From NCBI RefSeq assembly GCF_027922185.1, contig NZ_BSFE01000004.1:62001-126000 (forward strand): a stretch of 64,000 bases of DNA, given 5' to 3'. Shown piece by piece: positions 51,718-60,822 of the stretch (position 1 is its first letter; each line of letters starts with the position of its first letter). This DNA is from Maricaulis virginensis (GTDB lineage Bacteria; Pseudomonadota; Alphaproteobacteria; Caulobacterales; Maricaulaceae). Made by a program: the position numbers and the translations under genes. The notes beneath the pieces are model-generated. The model was given only the letters and a program-made list of their open reading frames with translations. It was not told the DNA's origin and made no database searches.

Positions 51718-51805
51718 TGGCGGAGGGGGAGGGATTCGAACCCCCGGAACCTCGCGGTTCAACGGTTTTCAAGACCGCCGCAATCGACCACTCTGCCACC
51801 CCTCC
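51718..51805 (-). tRNA. tRNA-Ser (UGA anticodon)
   Basis: The 88-base gene includes an encoded CCA end. The 7-bp acceptor stem GGAGGGG pairs with CCCCTCC, the anticodon loop is CT-TGA-AA in the stem GCGGT/ACCGT, and there is a long class-II variable arm and a GGTTCGAATCC T-loop. TGA reads UCA-type serine codons. Confidence 0.95.
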
Positions 51806-51938
51806 GGTCCCGTGCAGATAACGGCGATGCGTTCTGCAGTGCAAGTGCGGATGCAGAACGCATGGCAGCCGAGGCGCGCACCCAGGACAGTCGCGACATG
51901 AAACAGGGTTACCCTCCCTTCACCAATCCGGGATAATC

Positions 51939-52880
51939 TTGCCGCAACTTCGTCAGCGGAAATCCGGTTCAGACTTGTCCAGACTGTCTCTCGCTCTTGT
52001 TGGCCTCGCCGCTGCGTCGCTCGCAGCGTGTGCATCCTCGCCCGAACGCTATTCCAGCTATCCGGCCTCGGTACCTTCGACGCCACCGCAGACGAGCGGG
52101 ACGGCGACGCCGGTCGATATCGATGTGGCGGGACTGATTGCGACAGACAGTGGTCACCAGAAGGTCGGCAACCCCTATCGCGTGGGCAGCCGGACCTATC
52201 GCCCGCAGCGGGACGATCGCTATGACCGGACCGGAATTGCGTCCTGGTACGGCCCGAATTTCCATGGAAGACCAACGGCTAACGGTGAGATTTTCGACCA
52301 GTACGCGATGACTGCCGCGCATACGACCCTGCCGATTCCCTCGATCGCGGAAGTCACCAATCTCGAGAACGGGCGCAGCATCATCGTTCGCGTCAATGAT
52401 CGCGGTCCCTTCGTGGACGACCGGATTATCGATCTGTCCCGCGCTGCGGCAACCGAGCTGGATTATATCGGTTCGGGACTCGCCCGGGTCCGGGTCCGCT
52501 ATCTCGGTCCGGCCCATCCCGATGCACCGCCACCTCAGCGCAATGTCCGGGTCGCCGGTGCGGCTGCTACAGCTCCCGCTATGCAACCATCCAGCCCGGC
52601 CACAGCACAGACCGTGGCTGCCGTCGACAACATCCCGGTCCGCGCCGGACGGGATGTGACGTTGCAGCTCGGCGCTTTCAGCGATGCGGACAATGCCGAC
52701 CGGCTGGTCCGGCGCGTCGCCGGAGCGGGAGAGGTGTGGGTCGAGCCCGGCCAGTCCGACCATGGCCCGATATACCGGGTCTTCTTCGGGCGCTGGGCCG
52801 ATCGCAGCGGTGCCGATGCGGCACGGGCCAGCCTGGCCGACTGGGGCGTGTTCGGCGCCCGGATCGTCGCCCTCGACTGA
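51939..52880 (+). CDS. rlpA: RlpA-family septal lytic transglycosylase, lipoprotein
   Basis: The 313-residue protein has a lipoprotein signal with the lipobox SLAAC (cysteine near residue 31), a double-psi beta-barrel RlpA domain (about 95-190; GIASWYGPNFHGRPTANGE, VRVNDRGPFVDDRIIDLSRAAA), and a C-terminal SPOR domain (about 237-310; VTLQLGAFSDADNADRL, IYRVFFGRWADRSGADAAR) that binds denuded peptidoglycan at the septum. The start is uncertain: TTG at 51939, or a TTG at 51975 that would give a signal of normal length. It heads the envelope and replication gene cluster. Confidence 0.85.
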   Translation: MPQLRQRKSGSDLSRLSLALVGLAAASLAACASSPERYSSYPASVPSTPPQTSGTATPVDIDVAGLIATDSGHQKVGNPYRVGSRTYRPQRDDRYDRTGIASWYGPNFHGRPTANGEIFDQYAMTAAHTTLPIPSIAEVTNLENGRSIIVRVNDRGPFVDDRIIDLSRAAATELDYIGSGLARVRVRYLGPAHPDAPPPQRNVRVAGAAATAPAMQPSSPATAQTVAAVDNIPVRAGRDVTLQLGAFSDADNADRLVRRVAGAGEVWVEPGQSDHGPIYRVFFGRWADRSGADAARASLADWGVFGARIVALD

Positions 52881-52979
52881 GCCTGCTGCGTCCGTGGCGC
52901 TGGACGCCATGGTCTTGCCGCGCTTTGATGCTTCCTGTTGCCAAGCCGCCCCATCTGATTCCGGCCAGGGAGTTCCTCC

Positions 52980-54125
52980 GTGCGCAGTCTTCTTGCGATT
53001 CTTCTTTTCGCCATTCCGGTTGCAGCCGCACCGGCCGCCGCCCAGAACACCTATGAGACCGATGCCAGCCATGCGGTGATCATGGATTTCGAGACAGGCA
53101 CGGTCCTGTTCTCGAAAAATGGCGACGAGCCCATGCCGCCGGCCTCCATGTCCAAGATGATGACGGTGCTGATGACCCTGGAAGCCATCGAGTCGGGCTC
53201 GCTGTCGCTGGACGATGAACTGCCCGTCTCCGAAGAGGCCTGGCGCCGCGGCGGCGCCGCCTCCGGATCGTCGACCATGTTTCTGGACGTGAACAGCCGG
53301 GCCCGCGTCGAGGACCTGCTGCGCGGTGTCATCATCCAGTCCGGCAATGATGCCTGCATCGTTCTGGCCGAGGCGATCGGCGGCAGCGAGGCGGCCTTTG
53401 CCGACATGATGACCCAGCGTGCCCGCGAGCTGGGCCTGGAGAATGCGCACTTTGCCAATTCCACAGGCTGGCCCGACCCGGACCACATGGTCAGCGCGGA
53501 GGATCTTGCCCGCATCGCGCAGATCCTGATCCGCGATCACCCGGACTTCTATGGCATCTGGGCCGAGCGGGAATTCACCTATAACGGCATCCGCCAGTAT
53601 AATCGCAACCCGCTGCTCGGTGTGTTCTCCGGTGCCGACGGACTGAAGACCGGCCATACGGAAGACAGCGGCTACGGCCTTGTCGGATCTGCCGAACGCG
53701 ATGGCGAACGCCGCATCATCGTCTTCAATGGCATGGACTCGAATGCGGCCCGCGCCGCCGAGGCCGAGCGCATGATGCGTGCGGCGCTGACCGATTACGG
53801 CGTCTACGATCTTTTCGCGGCCGGTGACACGGTCGAGCATGAAGCCGAGGTCTTCATGGGCACGGCGTCCACCGTCGCCCTGCGTGTCGACGAAGACATT
53901 GCCGTCGGCCTGCATCGCCGGGCCCGCCGCGACATGACGGTTTCGGTGAACTATGACGGCCCTGTTTCCGCGCCGATCGCGGAAGGCGATGTTATCGCCA
54001 CGCTGACCGTCGAAGCGCCCGGGATGGAGCCGCAGGATTTCCCGCTGGTCGCAGCGAATGACGTTCCCCGCAAGGGGCTGATGGGCCGTATCGGGGCTGC
54101 GCTTGTCCACATGATCCGGGGCTGA
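52980..54125 (+). CDS. D-alanyl-D-alanine carboxypeptidase (low-molecular-weight PBP)
   Basis: The 381-residue S11 peptidase trims the terminal D-alanine of peptidoglycan stem peptides. It has a signal peptide (about 1-21), the SxxK motif S56-M-S-K59, SGN at 121-123 and KTG at 223-225, then a C-terminal beta-sandwich domain (about 285-375) ending in a hydrophobic-basic helix suited to membrane contact. The GTG at 52980 has AGGGAG before it. It precedes tmk by five bases. Confidence 0.93.
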   Translation: MRSLLAILLFAIPVAAAPAAAQNTYETDASHAVIMDFETGTVLFSKNGDEPMPPASMSKMMTVLMTLEAIESGSLSLDDELPVSEEAWRRGGAASGSSTMFLDVNSRARVEDLLRGVIIQSGNDACIVLAEAIGGSEAAFADMMTQRARELGLENAHFANSTGWPDPDHMVSAEDLARIAQILIRDHPDFYGIWAEREFTYNGIRQYNRNPLLGVFSGADGLKTGHTEDSGYGLVGSAERDGERRIIVFNGMDSNAARAAEAERMMRAALTDYGVYDLFAAGDTVEHEAEVFMGTASTVALRVDEDIAVGLHRRARRDMTVSVNYDGPVSAPIAEGDVIATLTVEAPGMEPQDFPLVAANDVPRKGLMGRIGAALVHMIRG

Positions 54126-54130
54126 TCGGC

Positions 54131-54763
54131 GTGCGGGGCAAGTTCATCACACTTGAAGGCGGCGAGGGCGCCGGCAAGACGACACTGATCAAGGCCGTGC
54201 AGGCCGCTCTTGCGGCAAAAGGCCTGGATGTGGTCGTCACCCGGGAGCCCGGCGGTACGCCGGGCGCGGAAGTCCTGCGCGACATCCTGCTCAAGGGCGC
54301 GACGGATCGCTGGTCCCCGGTCACCGAAGCGCTCTTGATGTATGCCGCCCGTGTCGATCATGTCGAACGGCTGATCGAACCTGCACTGGCCCGTGGCGCC
54401 TGGGTGATTTCCGATCGCTTTGCCGATTCCACCATGGCCTACCAGGGCACGGCCGGCGGCGTTCCGCTCGACCGTATCCGCCAGCTGCATGCGGCCGCGC
54501 TGGGCGATTTCCGGCCGGACCTGACCCTGGTGCTCGACCTCGACCCGCGGACCGGGCTGGAGCGGACGGTCGCGCGCGGCGAGGATGCGACACGCTTCGA
54601 GCGCTTTGATGCGGATTTCCATGCTCGCCTGCGCCAGGCCTTCCTGGACATTGCGGCGGCCGAGCCTGACCGCTGTGTCGTTCTGGATGCCGGGTCGGAT
54701 GCGGGTGCCGTCGCCGCGGCGGCCCTTCAGGCCATCGAGACGCGGCTCGGCGCCCCGGCATGA
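54131..54763 (+). CDS. tmk: thymidylate kinase
   Basis: The 210-residue kinase converts dTMP to dTDP. The P-loop EGGEGAGKTT lies at residues 9-18, TREPGGTPGAE is the substrate-binding segment, and SDRFADSTMAYQGTAGG is the DRx/LID region. The GTG start lies five bases after the carboxypeptidase stop, and the stop overlaps the holB start (ATGA). Confidence 0.95.
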   Translation: MRGKFITLEGGEGAGKTTLIKAVQAALAAKGLDVVVTREPGGTPGAEVLRDILLKGATDRWSPVTEALLMYAARVDHVERLIEPALARGAWVISDRFADSTMAYQGTAGGVPLDRIRQLHAAALGDFRPDLTLVLDLDPRTGLERTVARGEDATRFERFDADFHARLRQAFLDIAAAEPDRCVVLDAGSDAGAVAAAALQAIETRLGAPA

Positions 54764-55803
54764 GTACGGATCCGGATACCGGGTCCGACGTCCAGCCGGG
54801 CTGCCTGCCGCCTCGCGAGCGCTATGACCTGTTCGGCCACGAGGCCGCAGAACAGGCTTTCGCGAAGGCCTGGCAGAGCGGGCGCCTGCATCACGCGTGG
54901 ATGATCACCGGACCGCGTGGCGTCGGCAAGGCCAGCTTCGCCTGGCGCGCCGCACGCCGGGTTCTTGGCGCGGCACCGATGGAGGAGGGCGGACCGCTCG
55001 GCTCAAGCCCGCAGGACCCTGTCTGCAAGCTGCTGGAGGCCCAGGCCAATCCGGACCTCCTGCTGTTGCGGCGTCCCTGGGACGACAAGCGCAAGCGCTG
55101 GCGCGCGGAGATCACCGTGGAAGAAGCGCGACGGGCGCCGCATTTTTTCGAGATGAGCTCGGGCGCCAAGGGCGGCTGGCGTGTCTGTATCGTCGACAGT
55201 GCGGACGAGATGAATACGAACGCTGCCAATGCCTTGCTGAAAACTCTTGAGGAGCCGCCCAAACGCGGTGTCCTGTTTCTGGTGACCCATACGCCGGGCC
55301 GCCTGCCGGCCACGATCCGTTCACGCTGCCGCCGGCTCGACCTGCGCGCTCCATCCGTCGAGGCGACAGCCGAGTGGCTTGCCGGGATCAGCGATGCCGG
55401 CGCCGGCGATGCGCTGGCTGCGTCCAGGTTGGCCGCGGGCGCACCGGGGCGGGCGCTGTCCCTGCATGTCTCGGGCGGGGTCGGCCTGGCCCGCGATGTC
55501 GAGGCCATCGTGGAGAAGGGGCGTTCGGCCAGCGAGCCCGAAATGCGCCGCCTGGCCGACCGGGTTTCCACCAAGGCCGGCGAGGATCTGCGCGACCTGT
55601 TCTACGAGGCGCTGGCCGGTGCCCTGCGCAATCAGGCACGACGCCGGGCCGCCAATGGCGAGGATGTGACGGCCTGGCTTACGGCCTGGCGGGAGCTTGG
55701 TTCGCTTGTCCGGGATGCCGAGGCGCTTTATCTCGACCCGAAGCAAAGTGCGCTTGCAGCCCTCTCGCTCGCCCGGGATGCCGCGCGCAAGGAAACCGTC
55801 TGA
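54760..55803 (+). CDS. holB: DNA polymerase III subunit delta-prime
   Basis: The 347-residue clamp-loader subunit has an AAA+ domain with the P-loop-like GPRGVGKASFAWRAARR, the switch region EMSSGAKGGWRVCIVDSADEMNTNAANALLKTLEEPP, and the sensor TIRSRCRRLDL. Zinc-binding cysteines are mostly absent; only DPVCKLLE remains. It overlaps tmk by four bases, the common order in alphaproteobacteria. Confidence 0.93.
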   Translation: MSTDPDTGSDVQPGCLPPRERYDLFGHEAAEQAFAKAWQSGRLHHAWMITGPRGVGKASFAWRAARRVLGAAPMEEGGPLGSSPQDPVCKLLEAQANPDLLLLRRPWDDKRKRWRAEITVEEARRAPHFFEMSSGAKGGWRVCIVDSADEMNTNAANALLKTLEEPPKRGVLFLVTHTPGRLPATIRSRCRRLDLRAPSVEATAEWLAGISDAGAGDALAASRLAAGAPGRALSLHVSGGVGLARDVEAIVEKGRSASEPEMRRLADRVSTKAGEDLRDLFYEALAGALRNQARRRAANGEDVTAWLTAWRELGSLVRDAEALYLDPKQSALAALSLARDAARKETV

Positions 55804-55811
55804 GACCCGCC

Positions 55812-56594
55812 ATGTTCATCGACACACACGTCAATCTTCACGGCGAGCAGTTTGCCGACGATCTCGACGCCGTCATCGAACGGGCCCGCGCGGCGGGCGT
55901 CGAGCGCATGATCGCGATCTGCTGCCGTCTGAGCGATTTCGATGCCGTCTCCGCCATCGCCGAGGCGCATGACGACATCTACTGCACGATCGGCGCGCAT
56001 CCGCACCACGCCAAGGACCGGCCGGATATCACCGCCGGCGAGCTGGTCGAGATCGCCCGCCACCCCAAGGTCGTCGGCATCGGCGAGACCGGGCTGGATT
56101 TCCACTACGGCTATTCCCCGCGCGAGGACCAGTTCGCCAGCCTGAAGGCGCATATAGAAGCGGCGCGCCAGACGGATCTGCCGCTCGTCCTGCACACCCG
56201 TGAAGCGGATGAGGCGATGGCGGATCTTCTGGAAGAGGAAATGGGGAAGGGGGCCTTCCGGCCCTTGCTGCACTGCTATACCGGCGGTGCCGACCTGGCC
56301 CGCCGGGCCGCCCGTCTGGGCGCCTGGTTTTCGGCGTCCGGCATTGTCACATTCAAGAAGGCCGAAGATGTGCGGGCCGTGTTCCGCGACGAGGTGCCGG
56401 ACGACCGGGTGATCCTGGAGACCGACTGCCCCTATCTCGCGCCCGTACCGCACCGCGGCAAGCGCTGCGAACCGGCCTTCCTGCCCGACGTTGCGGCCGG
56501 ACTTGCCGCGGTGAAGGGCTGGACGATCGAGGAGTGCGCGACCCGGACCACGCAAGCCGCGCTCAACCTGTTCGACCGGATCGCGAAACCGTGA
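55812..56594 (+). CDS. tatD: TatD-family metal-dependent hydrolase with an altered metal motif
   Basis: The 260-residue TIM-barrel enzyme shows the family stretches IGAHPHHAKD, VVGIGETGLDFHY, LPLVLHTREAD, LHCYTGG and ILETDCPYLAP. TatD proteins are metal-dependent 3'-5' exonucleases. The N-terminal metal motif, usually H-x-H, here reads T-H-V-N-L-H (residues 5-10), so the second ligand is asparagine, with another histidine two residues on. It starts eight bases after holB and its stop overlaps the next start (GTGA). Confidence 0.88.
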   Translation: MFIDTHVNLHGEQFADDLDAVIERARAAGVERMIAICCRLSDFDAVSAIAEAHDDIYCTIGAHPHHAKDRPDITAGELVEIARHPKVVGIGETGLDFHYGYSPREDQFASLKAHIEAARQTDLPLVLHTREADEAMADLLEEEMGKGAFRPLLHCYTGGADLARRAARLGAWFSASGIVTFKKAEDVRAVFRDEVPDDRVILETDCPYLAPVPHRGKRCEPAFLPDVAAGLAAVKGWTIEECATRTTQAALNLFDRIAKP

Positions 56595-57451
56595 CGGGCC
56601 TGGTCCGGATAACCCTGCTGGGCACAGGATCCTCGGGCGGTGTGCCGCGTGCGAATGGCGATTGGGGCGACTGCAATCCCAATAATCCGCGCAATCGCCG
56701 CCGCCGCTGCTCGGCCCTGGTGGAGCGTGCAGAAACGCGTACCGATCTGGATGGCGGGGAAGCGGTGACACGCGTCGTTATCGATACCTCGCCGGATTTC
56801 CGGGAGCAGATGCTGTCAGCCCGGGTGACGCGGATCGACGGTGTGGTCCTGACCCATGACCATGCCGACCAGACCCACGGCATCGACGATCTGCGGGCCT
56901 TTGCATACCTGCAACGTCAGCGCATCCCTGTGTGGATGGACAGCCCCACAGCAGCAACATTGGTGTCGCGTTTCGGCTACACATTCGACACACCGCCGGG
57001 CTCCAGCTATCCGGCCATTCTCGACCGCCGCGACATGCCGGATTTCGGTGTGCCGGTGACGATTGACGGGCCGGGCGGTGAGGTTTCGCTCATTCCGGTC
57101 GATCAGGAGCACGGATCGATCCGTTCGCTCGGCTTCCGCATCGGCGATATCGCCTATTCGCCGGATATCAACGCCCTGCCGGAGGCGAGCGTGCCGCTGC
57201 TGCACGGTGTGGGCTGCTGGATTGTCGATGCCCTGCGCCGCGAACCGCATCCGACACATTATACCGTCGACGACGCCCTGAAAGCGCTGGAGCGGGTGGG
57301 GGCCCGGTTCGGCGTGCTGACCAATATGCACATCACGCTGGATTACGACGTCCTGGTCGACACGCTGCCCGAGCATGTCTGGCCCGGCTATGACGGGATG
57401 CGGCTGATCTGGGATGGCGAGAGCGTGCGGTTCGACGACCTTCCGGAGTAG
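56591..57451 (+). CDS. MBL-fold metallo-hydrolase, PhnP-like
   Basis: The 286-residue protein starts TGLVRITLLGTGSSGGVPRANGDWGDC, the PhnP-like N-terminus, and carries the metal motif LTHDHADQTHGIDDLR (HxHxDH). Further histidines lie in PVDQEHGSI and MHITLDYD. PhnP is a cyclic-phosphodiesterase, but genes at this position after tatD have no fixed substrate. The GTG at 56591 overlaps the tatD stop. Confidence 0.87.
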   Translation: MTGLVRITLLGTGSSGGVPRANGDWGDCNPNNPRNRRRRCSALVERAETRTDLDGGEAVTRVVIDTSPDFREQMLSARVTRIDGVVLTHDHADQTHGIDDLRAFAYLQRQRIPVWMDSPTAATLVSRFGYTFDTPPGSSYPAILDRRDMPDFGVPVTIDGPGGEVSLIPVDQEHGSIRSLGFRIGDIAYSPDINALPEASVPLLHGVGCWIVDALRREPHPTHYTVDDALKALERVGARFGVLTNMHITLDYDVLVDTLPEHVWPGYDGMRLIWDGESVRFDDLPE

Positions 57452-57457
57452 GGCACC

Positions 57458-57907
57458 TCAGCCCTCATGGCTGGCAAAAACCGACATGTTATCGCCGGAA
57501 AAGGCATAGACATCATACGGTTCGCTGTAGCCCGGGATTTCCATCCCCGGCGATCCGGCCGGCATGCCGGGCACGGCGATACCGGCAATCTGCGGCCGGG
57601 TGTCCAGCATCCGCAGGATATCCTCGGCCGGGACATGTCCCTCGATCGTATAGTCGCCGATCCGGGCCGTGTGACAGGACCACAAGGCCTGCGGCACGCC
57701 GAACTCGGTCTTGACCGGCACCACATCCGGCATGTTGCGGACCGCAACCCGGAAACCGGCTGCCTCGACATGCTCGATCCATGCACCACAGCAGCCGCAG
57801 GTCGGTGATTTGTAGACCACCATGACGGGGTGATCCTCTGAACTGGCCCGGCCGGCAAAAGCCAGGCTGGCGAGGCCGGACAGGACGAGGGCGCGGCGGT
57901 CGATCAT
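57458..57907 (-). CDS. DUF411 family periplasmic metal-binding protein
   Basis: The 149-residue protein has an export signal with paired arginines (MIDRRALVLSGLASLAFAG), possibly Tat-type, and the DUF411 core with VVYKSPTCGCCGAWIEHVEAAGF and SCHTARIGDYTIEGHVPAEDI. The C-G-C-C motif and the SCHT cysteine-histidine suggest copper or another soft metal. DUF411 genes often lie near copper-resistance genes, but none is nearby here. It converges on the MBL gene seven bases away. Confidence 0.85.
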   Translation of the reverse strand: MIDRRALVLSGLASLAFAGRASSEDHPVMVVYKSPTCGCCGAWIEHVEAAGFRVAVRNMPDVVPVKTEFGVPQALWSCHTARIGDYTIEGHVPAEDILRMLDTRPQIAGIAVPGMPAGSPGMEIPGYSEPYDVYAFSGDNMSVFASHEG

Positions 57908-57969
57908 GAAGAGGCTCCGGGTTTTTCGCGTTTCATCGCACTATCTAGCAGACAAGGACTGACAGGACG

Positions 57970-58134
57970 ATGCGGCGATCCGCGCGTTCCAGTTTGGCGG
58001 TGCCGGTTCGGCGGGCAGACGATCTGGCTTTCACCGTCACGCTCGGCCAGCTGGATCTCCGTGCCTCCAATCGAAGCGACGCCCTGAAGGCCTGTCAGGG
58101 CACTGAGGCGGACAAGAGCGGGAAACGGACATGA
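57970..58134 (+). CDS. possible small protein, 54 residues
   Basis: An ATG at 57970, closely preceded by AGGAC, opens 54 codons. The product is basic and polar (FTVTLGQLDLRASNRSDALKAC in the middle) with no membrane span. It diverges from the DUF411 gene. I recognise no family, and the patch to the right is gene-poor and partly degraded, so this may be a remnant or chance frame. Confidence 0.2.
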   Translation: MRRSARSSLAVPVRRADDLAFTVTLGQLDLRASNRSDALKACQGTEADKSGKRT

Positions 58135-58701
58135 GGGAACCTCTCGAGACGCGATACACGGAGCGCTTCGTTACAAGTGTAACACCGATTTCCAGCATGT
58201 TTTCGTGACATCACTGCTGAATGCGACATCGGTGATATTCAAGAAGTCGAGAACCCGACTGAGCGCCCTGAACTCCGGCCACGGGCCGATAGAGCCCATC
58301 GAGAAAAGAAAGGCCGATGGCGCCCTCAGCAAAGCCCGCCGGCGCCGGGGGCAGTAGCTCGTGTCGGACGCGCTCAAGAAGGTGCAAGAGCGAGCCATGC
58401 ATCGCCAGACCGATCCGCGGTATGAAGCCCGAGGCCTTCGCGAGATCAATTGTAATTCTACAAAAAACGGATCATATATAGTATTCATAAAAATGTATGA
58501 TGGAGTGAAAAATGTTACCTCCTGAATCGCTGAGAAAAACCAAGAAAAATATTACAAAATATTTTGAATACGCAGAAAAATACGGAATATAGTGTTGTCC
58601 TGTAGATTGTTTTCATTATCGCGAATTTCGATACACGAGCCTGTCGGATGCTATTGCGCAAGCCAGGCGCGATGAGGAAAGCCGTGAACGGGAGGCTTGT
58701 C
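58135..58701. other. gene-poor, AT-rich tract
   Basis: No convincing full-length gene lies here. A minus-strand frame (about 58211-58440) encodes LLHLLERVRHELLPPAPAGF and looks partly protein-like, but it has no start context and no recognisable family, so it may be a gene fragment. From about 58440 base composition drops sharply to A/T, unlike the rest of the window, which fits imported DNA. Confidence 0.5.
58512..58592 (+). CDS. 26-codon frame in an AT-rich pocket
   Basis: GGAG lies six bases before the ATG, and the frame encodes a lysine-rich, hydrophilic 26-residue peptide (MLPPESLRKTKKNITKYFEY at its start). It lies in the most AT-rich stretch of the window (58440-58620). It could be a leader peptide, the start of a truncated gene, or chance. 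Confidence 0.2.
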   Translation: MLPPESLRKTKKNITKYFEYAEKYGI

Positions 58702-59166
58702 ATGCCAACCGCACGATCTAGCCCGCCGGAAATTACCGAACTGGAGCGCCGTGTTCTGGCGCACGCGCGAATTCTTCAGTCACTCATCGCCTACATGTCC
58801 AGAACCGAGCCGCGCTTTCTGGATCATCTGCGGGATCGGTTTGTCGAACCCATGAAGATGGCCCGGCACGAGCACAATTACAGGGAGGTGGATGATTTCG
58901 CAGAGGAATTCATCCGCGCGATCATGTTGATCGGGGAGACCGGCAAACCCGCCCGTTCAGCCGAGCATGTCCTCCCGCTCGCAAGTGCGCCGACTGCAAC
59001 TCGCGCGCAATCCTGCGGCCCCGCCAAGCTGCCGGCCGACAGGATACAGCTCAAGGAGACGGGCGGAATCTGGCGCGTCACGGTTGATGGCGCGTTCTGG
59101 GGCGATTTTCACAGGGAGGAGCAGGCGCTCGCCGGCATCGCGCTGGCCAAGCTTTCTCTTCGCTGA
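58702..59166 (+). CDS. hypothetical protein, 154 residues
   Basis: GGGAGG seven bases before the ATG at 58702 gives a good start, better than the two upstream ATGs in the frame. The N-terminal half is helical (ITELERRVLAHARILQSLIAYM, then FLDHLRDRFVEPMKMARHEH), and the C-terminal part ends in a small beta-rich segment (GGIWRVTVDGAFWGDF). It has no signal peptide or span. I recognise no family. It is flanked on both sides by gene-poor DNA. Confidence 0.55.
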   Translation: MPTARSSPPEITELERRVLAHARILQSLIAYMSRTEPRFLDHLRDRFVEPMKMARHEHNYREVDDFAEEFIRAIMLIGETGKPARSAEHVLPLASAPTATRAQSCGPAKLPADRIQLKETGGIWRVTVDGAFWGDFHREEQALAGIALAKLSLR

Positions 59167-60041
59167 CCTCCGGCCACAGCGACGACCTACCGTCGACGCA
59201 CTGCGGACCGGGAAGCCAAGTACCGTTCATGGGCTGATCCGGAAACCGGGGCTTCATGACCGATCGAATCCAGCCAGAAAGGCCTTGTGACGTCGCCGAT
59301 CGGATCACGAAGCCGTTCGCGCGATTTCAGAAGATTATAAGGCGGCGGCGTGCGGCTCGCTGTTGGCGAACGCGCTCGGGATGTCCGGAGCGGAACTCAG
59401 GTGTGTCAAACGCCCGATGGTTTTCCCGGACTCATTGGCCATGCTCGCGTCTTTTGAGCATCGTCGATTGTCTTCACACACCATGCCGCTACCCATCCAA
59501 TATTTATCATAATATTTATTATGCGCTAAATTGATGCTTTAGGAACTGGTTCGGGACCGGCAGCCCCCGCAAGCCAACGTGGCGATTTTCCACTTTTTGT
59601 TCCGTGACTTACGGCGATAGGTTTTTGTGAAACTTCAGGTCGCTCCCAAGTTCATGCGGTATGGCATGTGTCACGGGTTCGAGCTTTAAGTGCGGAAAGT
59701 GATGCTGAGCGCCGCGTTGTTGTCATCGAGCTTGCCTTGTGGAAAGGCGGCATGCCGGTATTACGATTCTTCCGCATTCAGGTCCCGCGAGCGCTTGCTG
59801 CGCCGGTTGCTGTTTCCGCGGAGTTTGGAGCCATGGATTCTGGGCGGGTGTCTACGCCCAACGAAACCGTTCAGCTCATGCGCCCTCTACAGTGAGAAAG
59901 AAACTTCGCGGGCGACTTCTAAGGACGAGACACACTCGATCAATTGACCGCTGATCTCGTGACTGACGAACTCGATAAGCTACTCAAGGCATTCTTCAAT
60001 GCCCAACAACCGCCACCCGCTCCAGCGCCGGCGTCGGCCGC
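59167..60041. other. degraded intergenic tract
   Basis: Short frames only. One plus-strand stretch at about 59290-59500 reads like protein (DYKAAACGSLLANALGMSGA) but has no start codon, and several frames between 59668 and 59960 may be the broken N-terminal part of the integrase that follows. The segment 59495-59545 is very AT-rich. Confidence 0.4.
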
Positions 60042-60822
60042 GGGTGGCAGATCGTGCGCAAGTTTGTTGTCGAGACACTTCGCGATTTGGCTCACCCCTC
60101 CGGCGATCAATCGAAGTTCGTTGAGTTGACTTCACAGCTTCATCGCTGGGAGCTGCGATACCGGAACCTGTCGCCCGCCCCTCTCCCCAAGCGGATCCAT
60201 GTGTTGCGGGCTTTGCCGGCGCGCGTGATTGAAGAGCTCTACGCGCTCTTCAAACCCAACAGTGCAGACAACCCTTTCCGGTCCGAAGCGCAACGCTGGC
60301 AAAACATGGCCATCCTGCTCTGTCTTCTTCATCAGGACCTCAGGCGCGGTGAAGTCCTCCTGCTGCCGTTCGACGTCATCAGAAGCCGGAGCACCGATCG
60401 CTCTGCTTCAAGAGCCACTCCTCACGCCACATGCACAAAAACCAACTCTTCGCTGCCGGAGTTGCCGACACGATCATCACCAACCGCTTCGGACGAAAGA
60501 GTGTCGCCCAAAGCCACGAATTCGGCGGTGCCAGGCGCTGGCCAAGACTGTGAAGCGGCTAGCGAACAATAAACGCGGGCGTCTTAGTGAAGGTGAAAGT
60601 CTCTTGCTGGCAGAGGCCAGAAGGAAGACTTCAGATCTGGAGAGACAGAACGCCGTGCTCATTGCCTCCCACCAGGCCATGATCACGGCTGTGGGGGAAC
60701 TTGGAGATATGCGTGCCTGGAGGAGATTCTTTGAGGACTATCAGCACATTCTCGATTATCTCGAAGAAGGCGGCGCACTTGGTCAGAATGACGCCGAGAT
60801 CACTGAGCTTGACCGGGGTTGA
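60042..60822 (+). pseudogene. remains of tyrosine-integrase genes and a companion gene
   Basis: Three protein-like pieces follow in three frames. Piece 1 (60042-60386) contains IPxx-like helical sequence and LLCLLHQDLRRGEVLLLPFDVI, resembling the region of a tyrosine recombinase that holds the first catalytic arginine. Piece 2 (60431-60553) has MHKNQLFAAGVADTIITNRF and GRKSVAQSHEF, resembling a recombinase C-terminal segment, and then stops early. Piece 3 (about 60535-60822) is a helical, charged stretch (KTSDLERQNAVLIASHQAMI) like a small accessory protein. Together they suggest a decayed multi-gene integrase cassette with internal deletions. The family assignment is from pattern recognition only. 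Confidence 0.45.

Noticed and set aside
51718..51805. tRNA-Ser as the attachment site of an integrated element
   Set aside because: No integrase adjoins it, no repeat of its 3' end was seen, and ordinary housekeeping genes lie on both sides. The integrase remains are 8 kb away.
58171..58488. 105-codon minus-strand frame
   Set aside because: No family and no start context. A different minus-strand frame in the same stretch is more protein-like, so at best this is degraded DNA.
59256..59534. 92-codon plus-strand frame
   Set aside because: Composition is arginine- and cysteine-rich and erratic, it has no ribosome-binding site, and another frame over the same stretch looks more protein-like but lacks a start.
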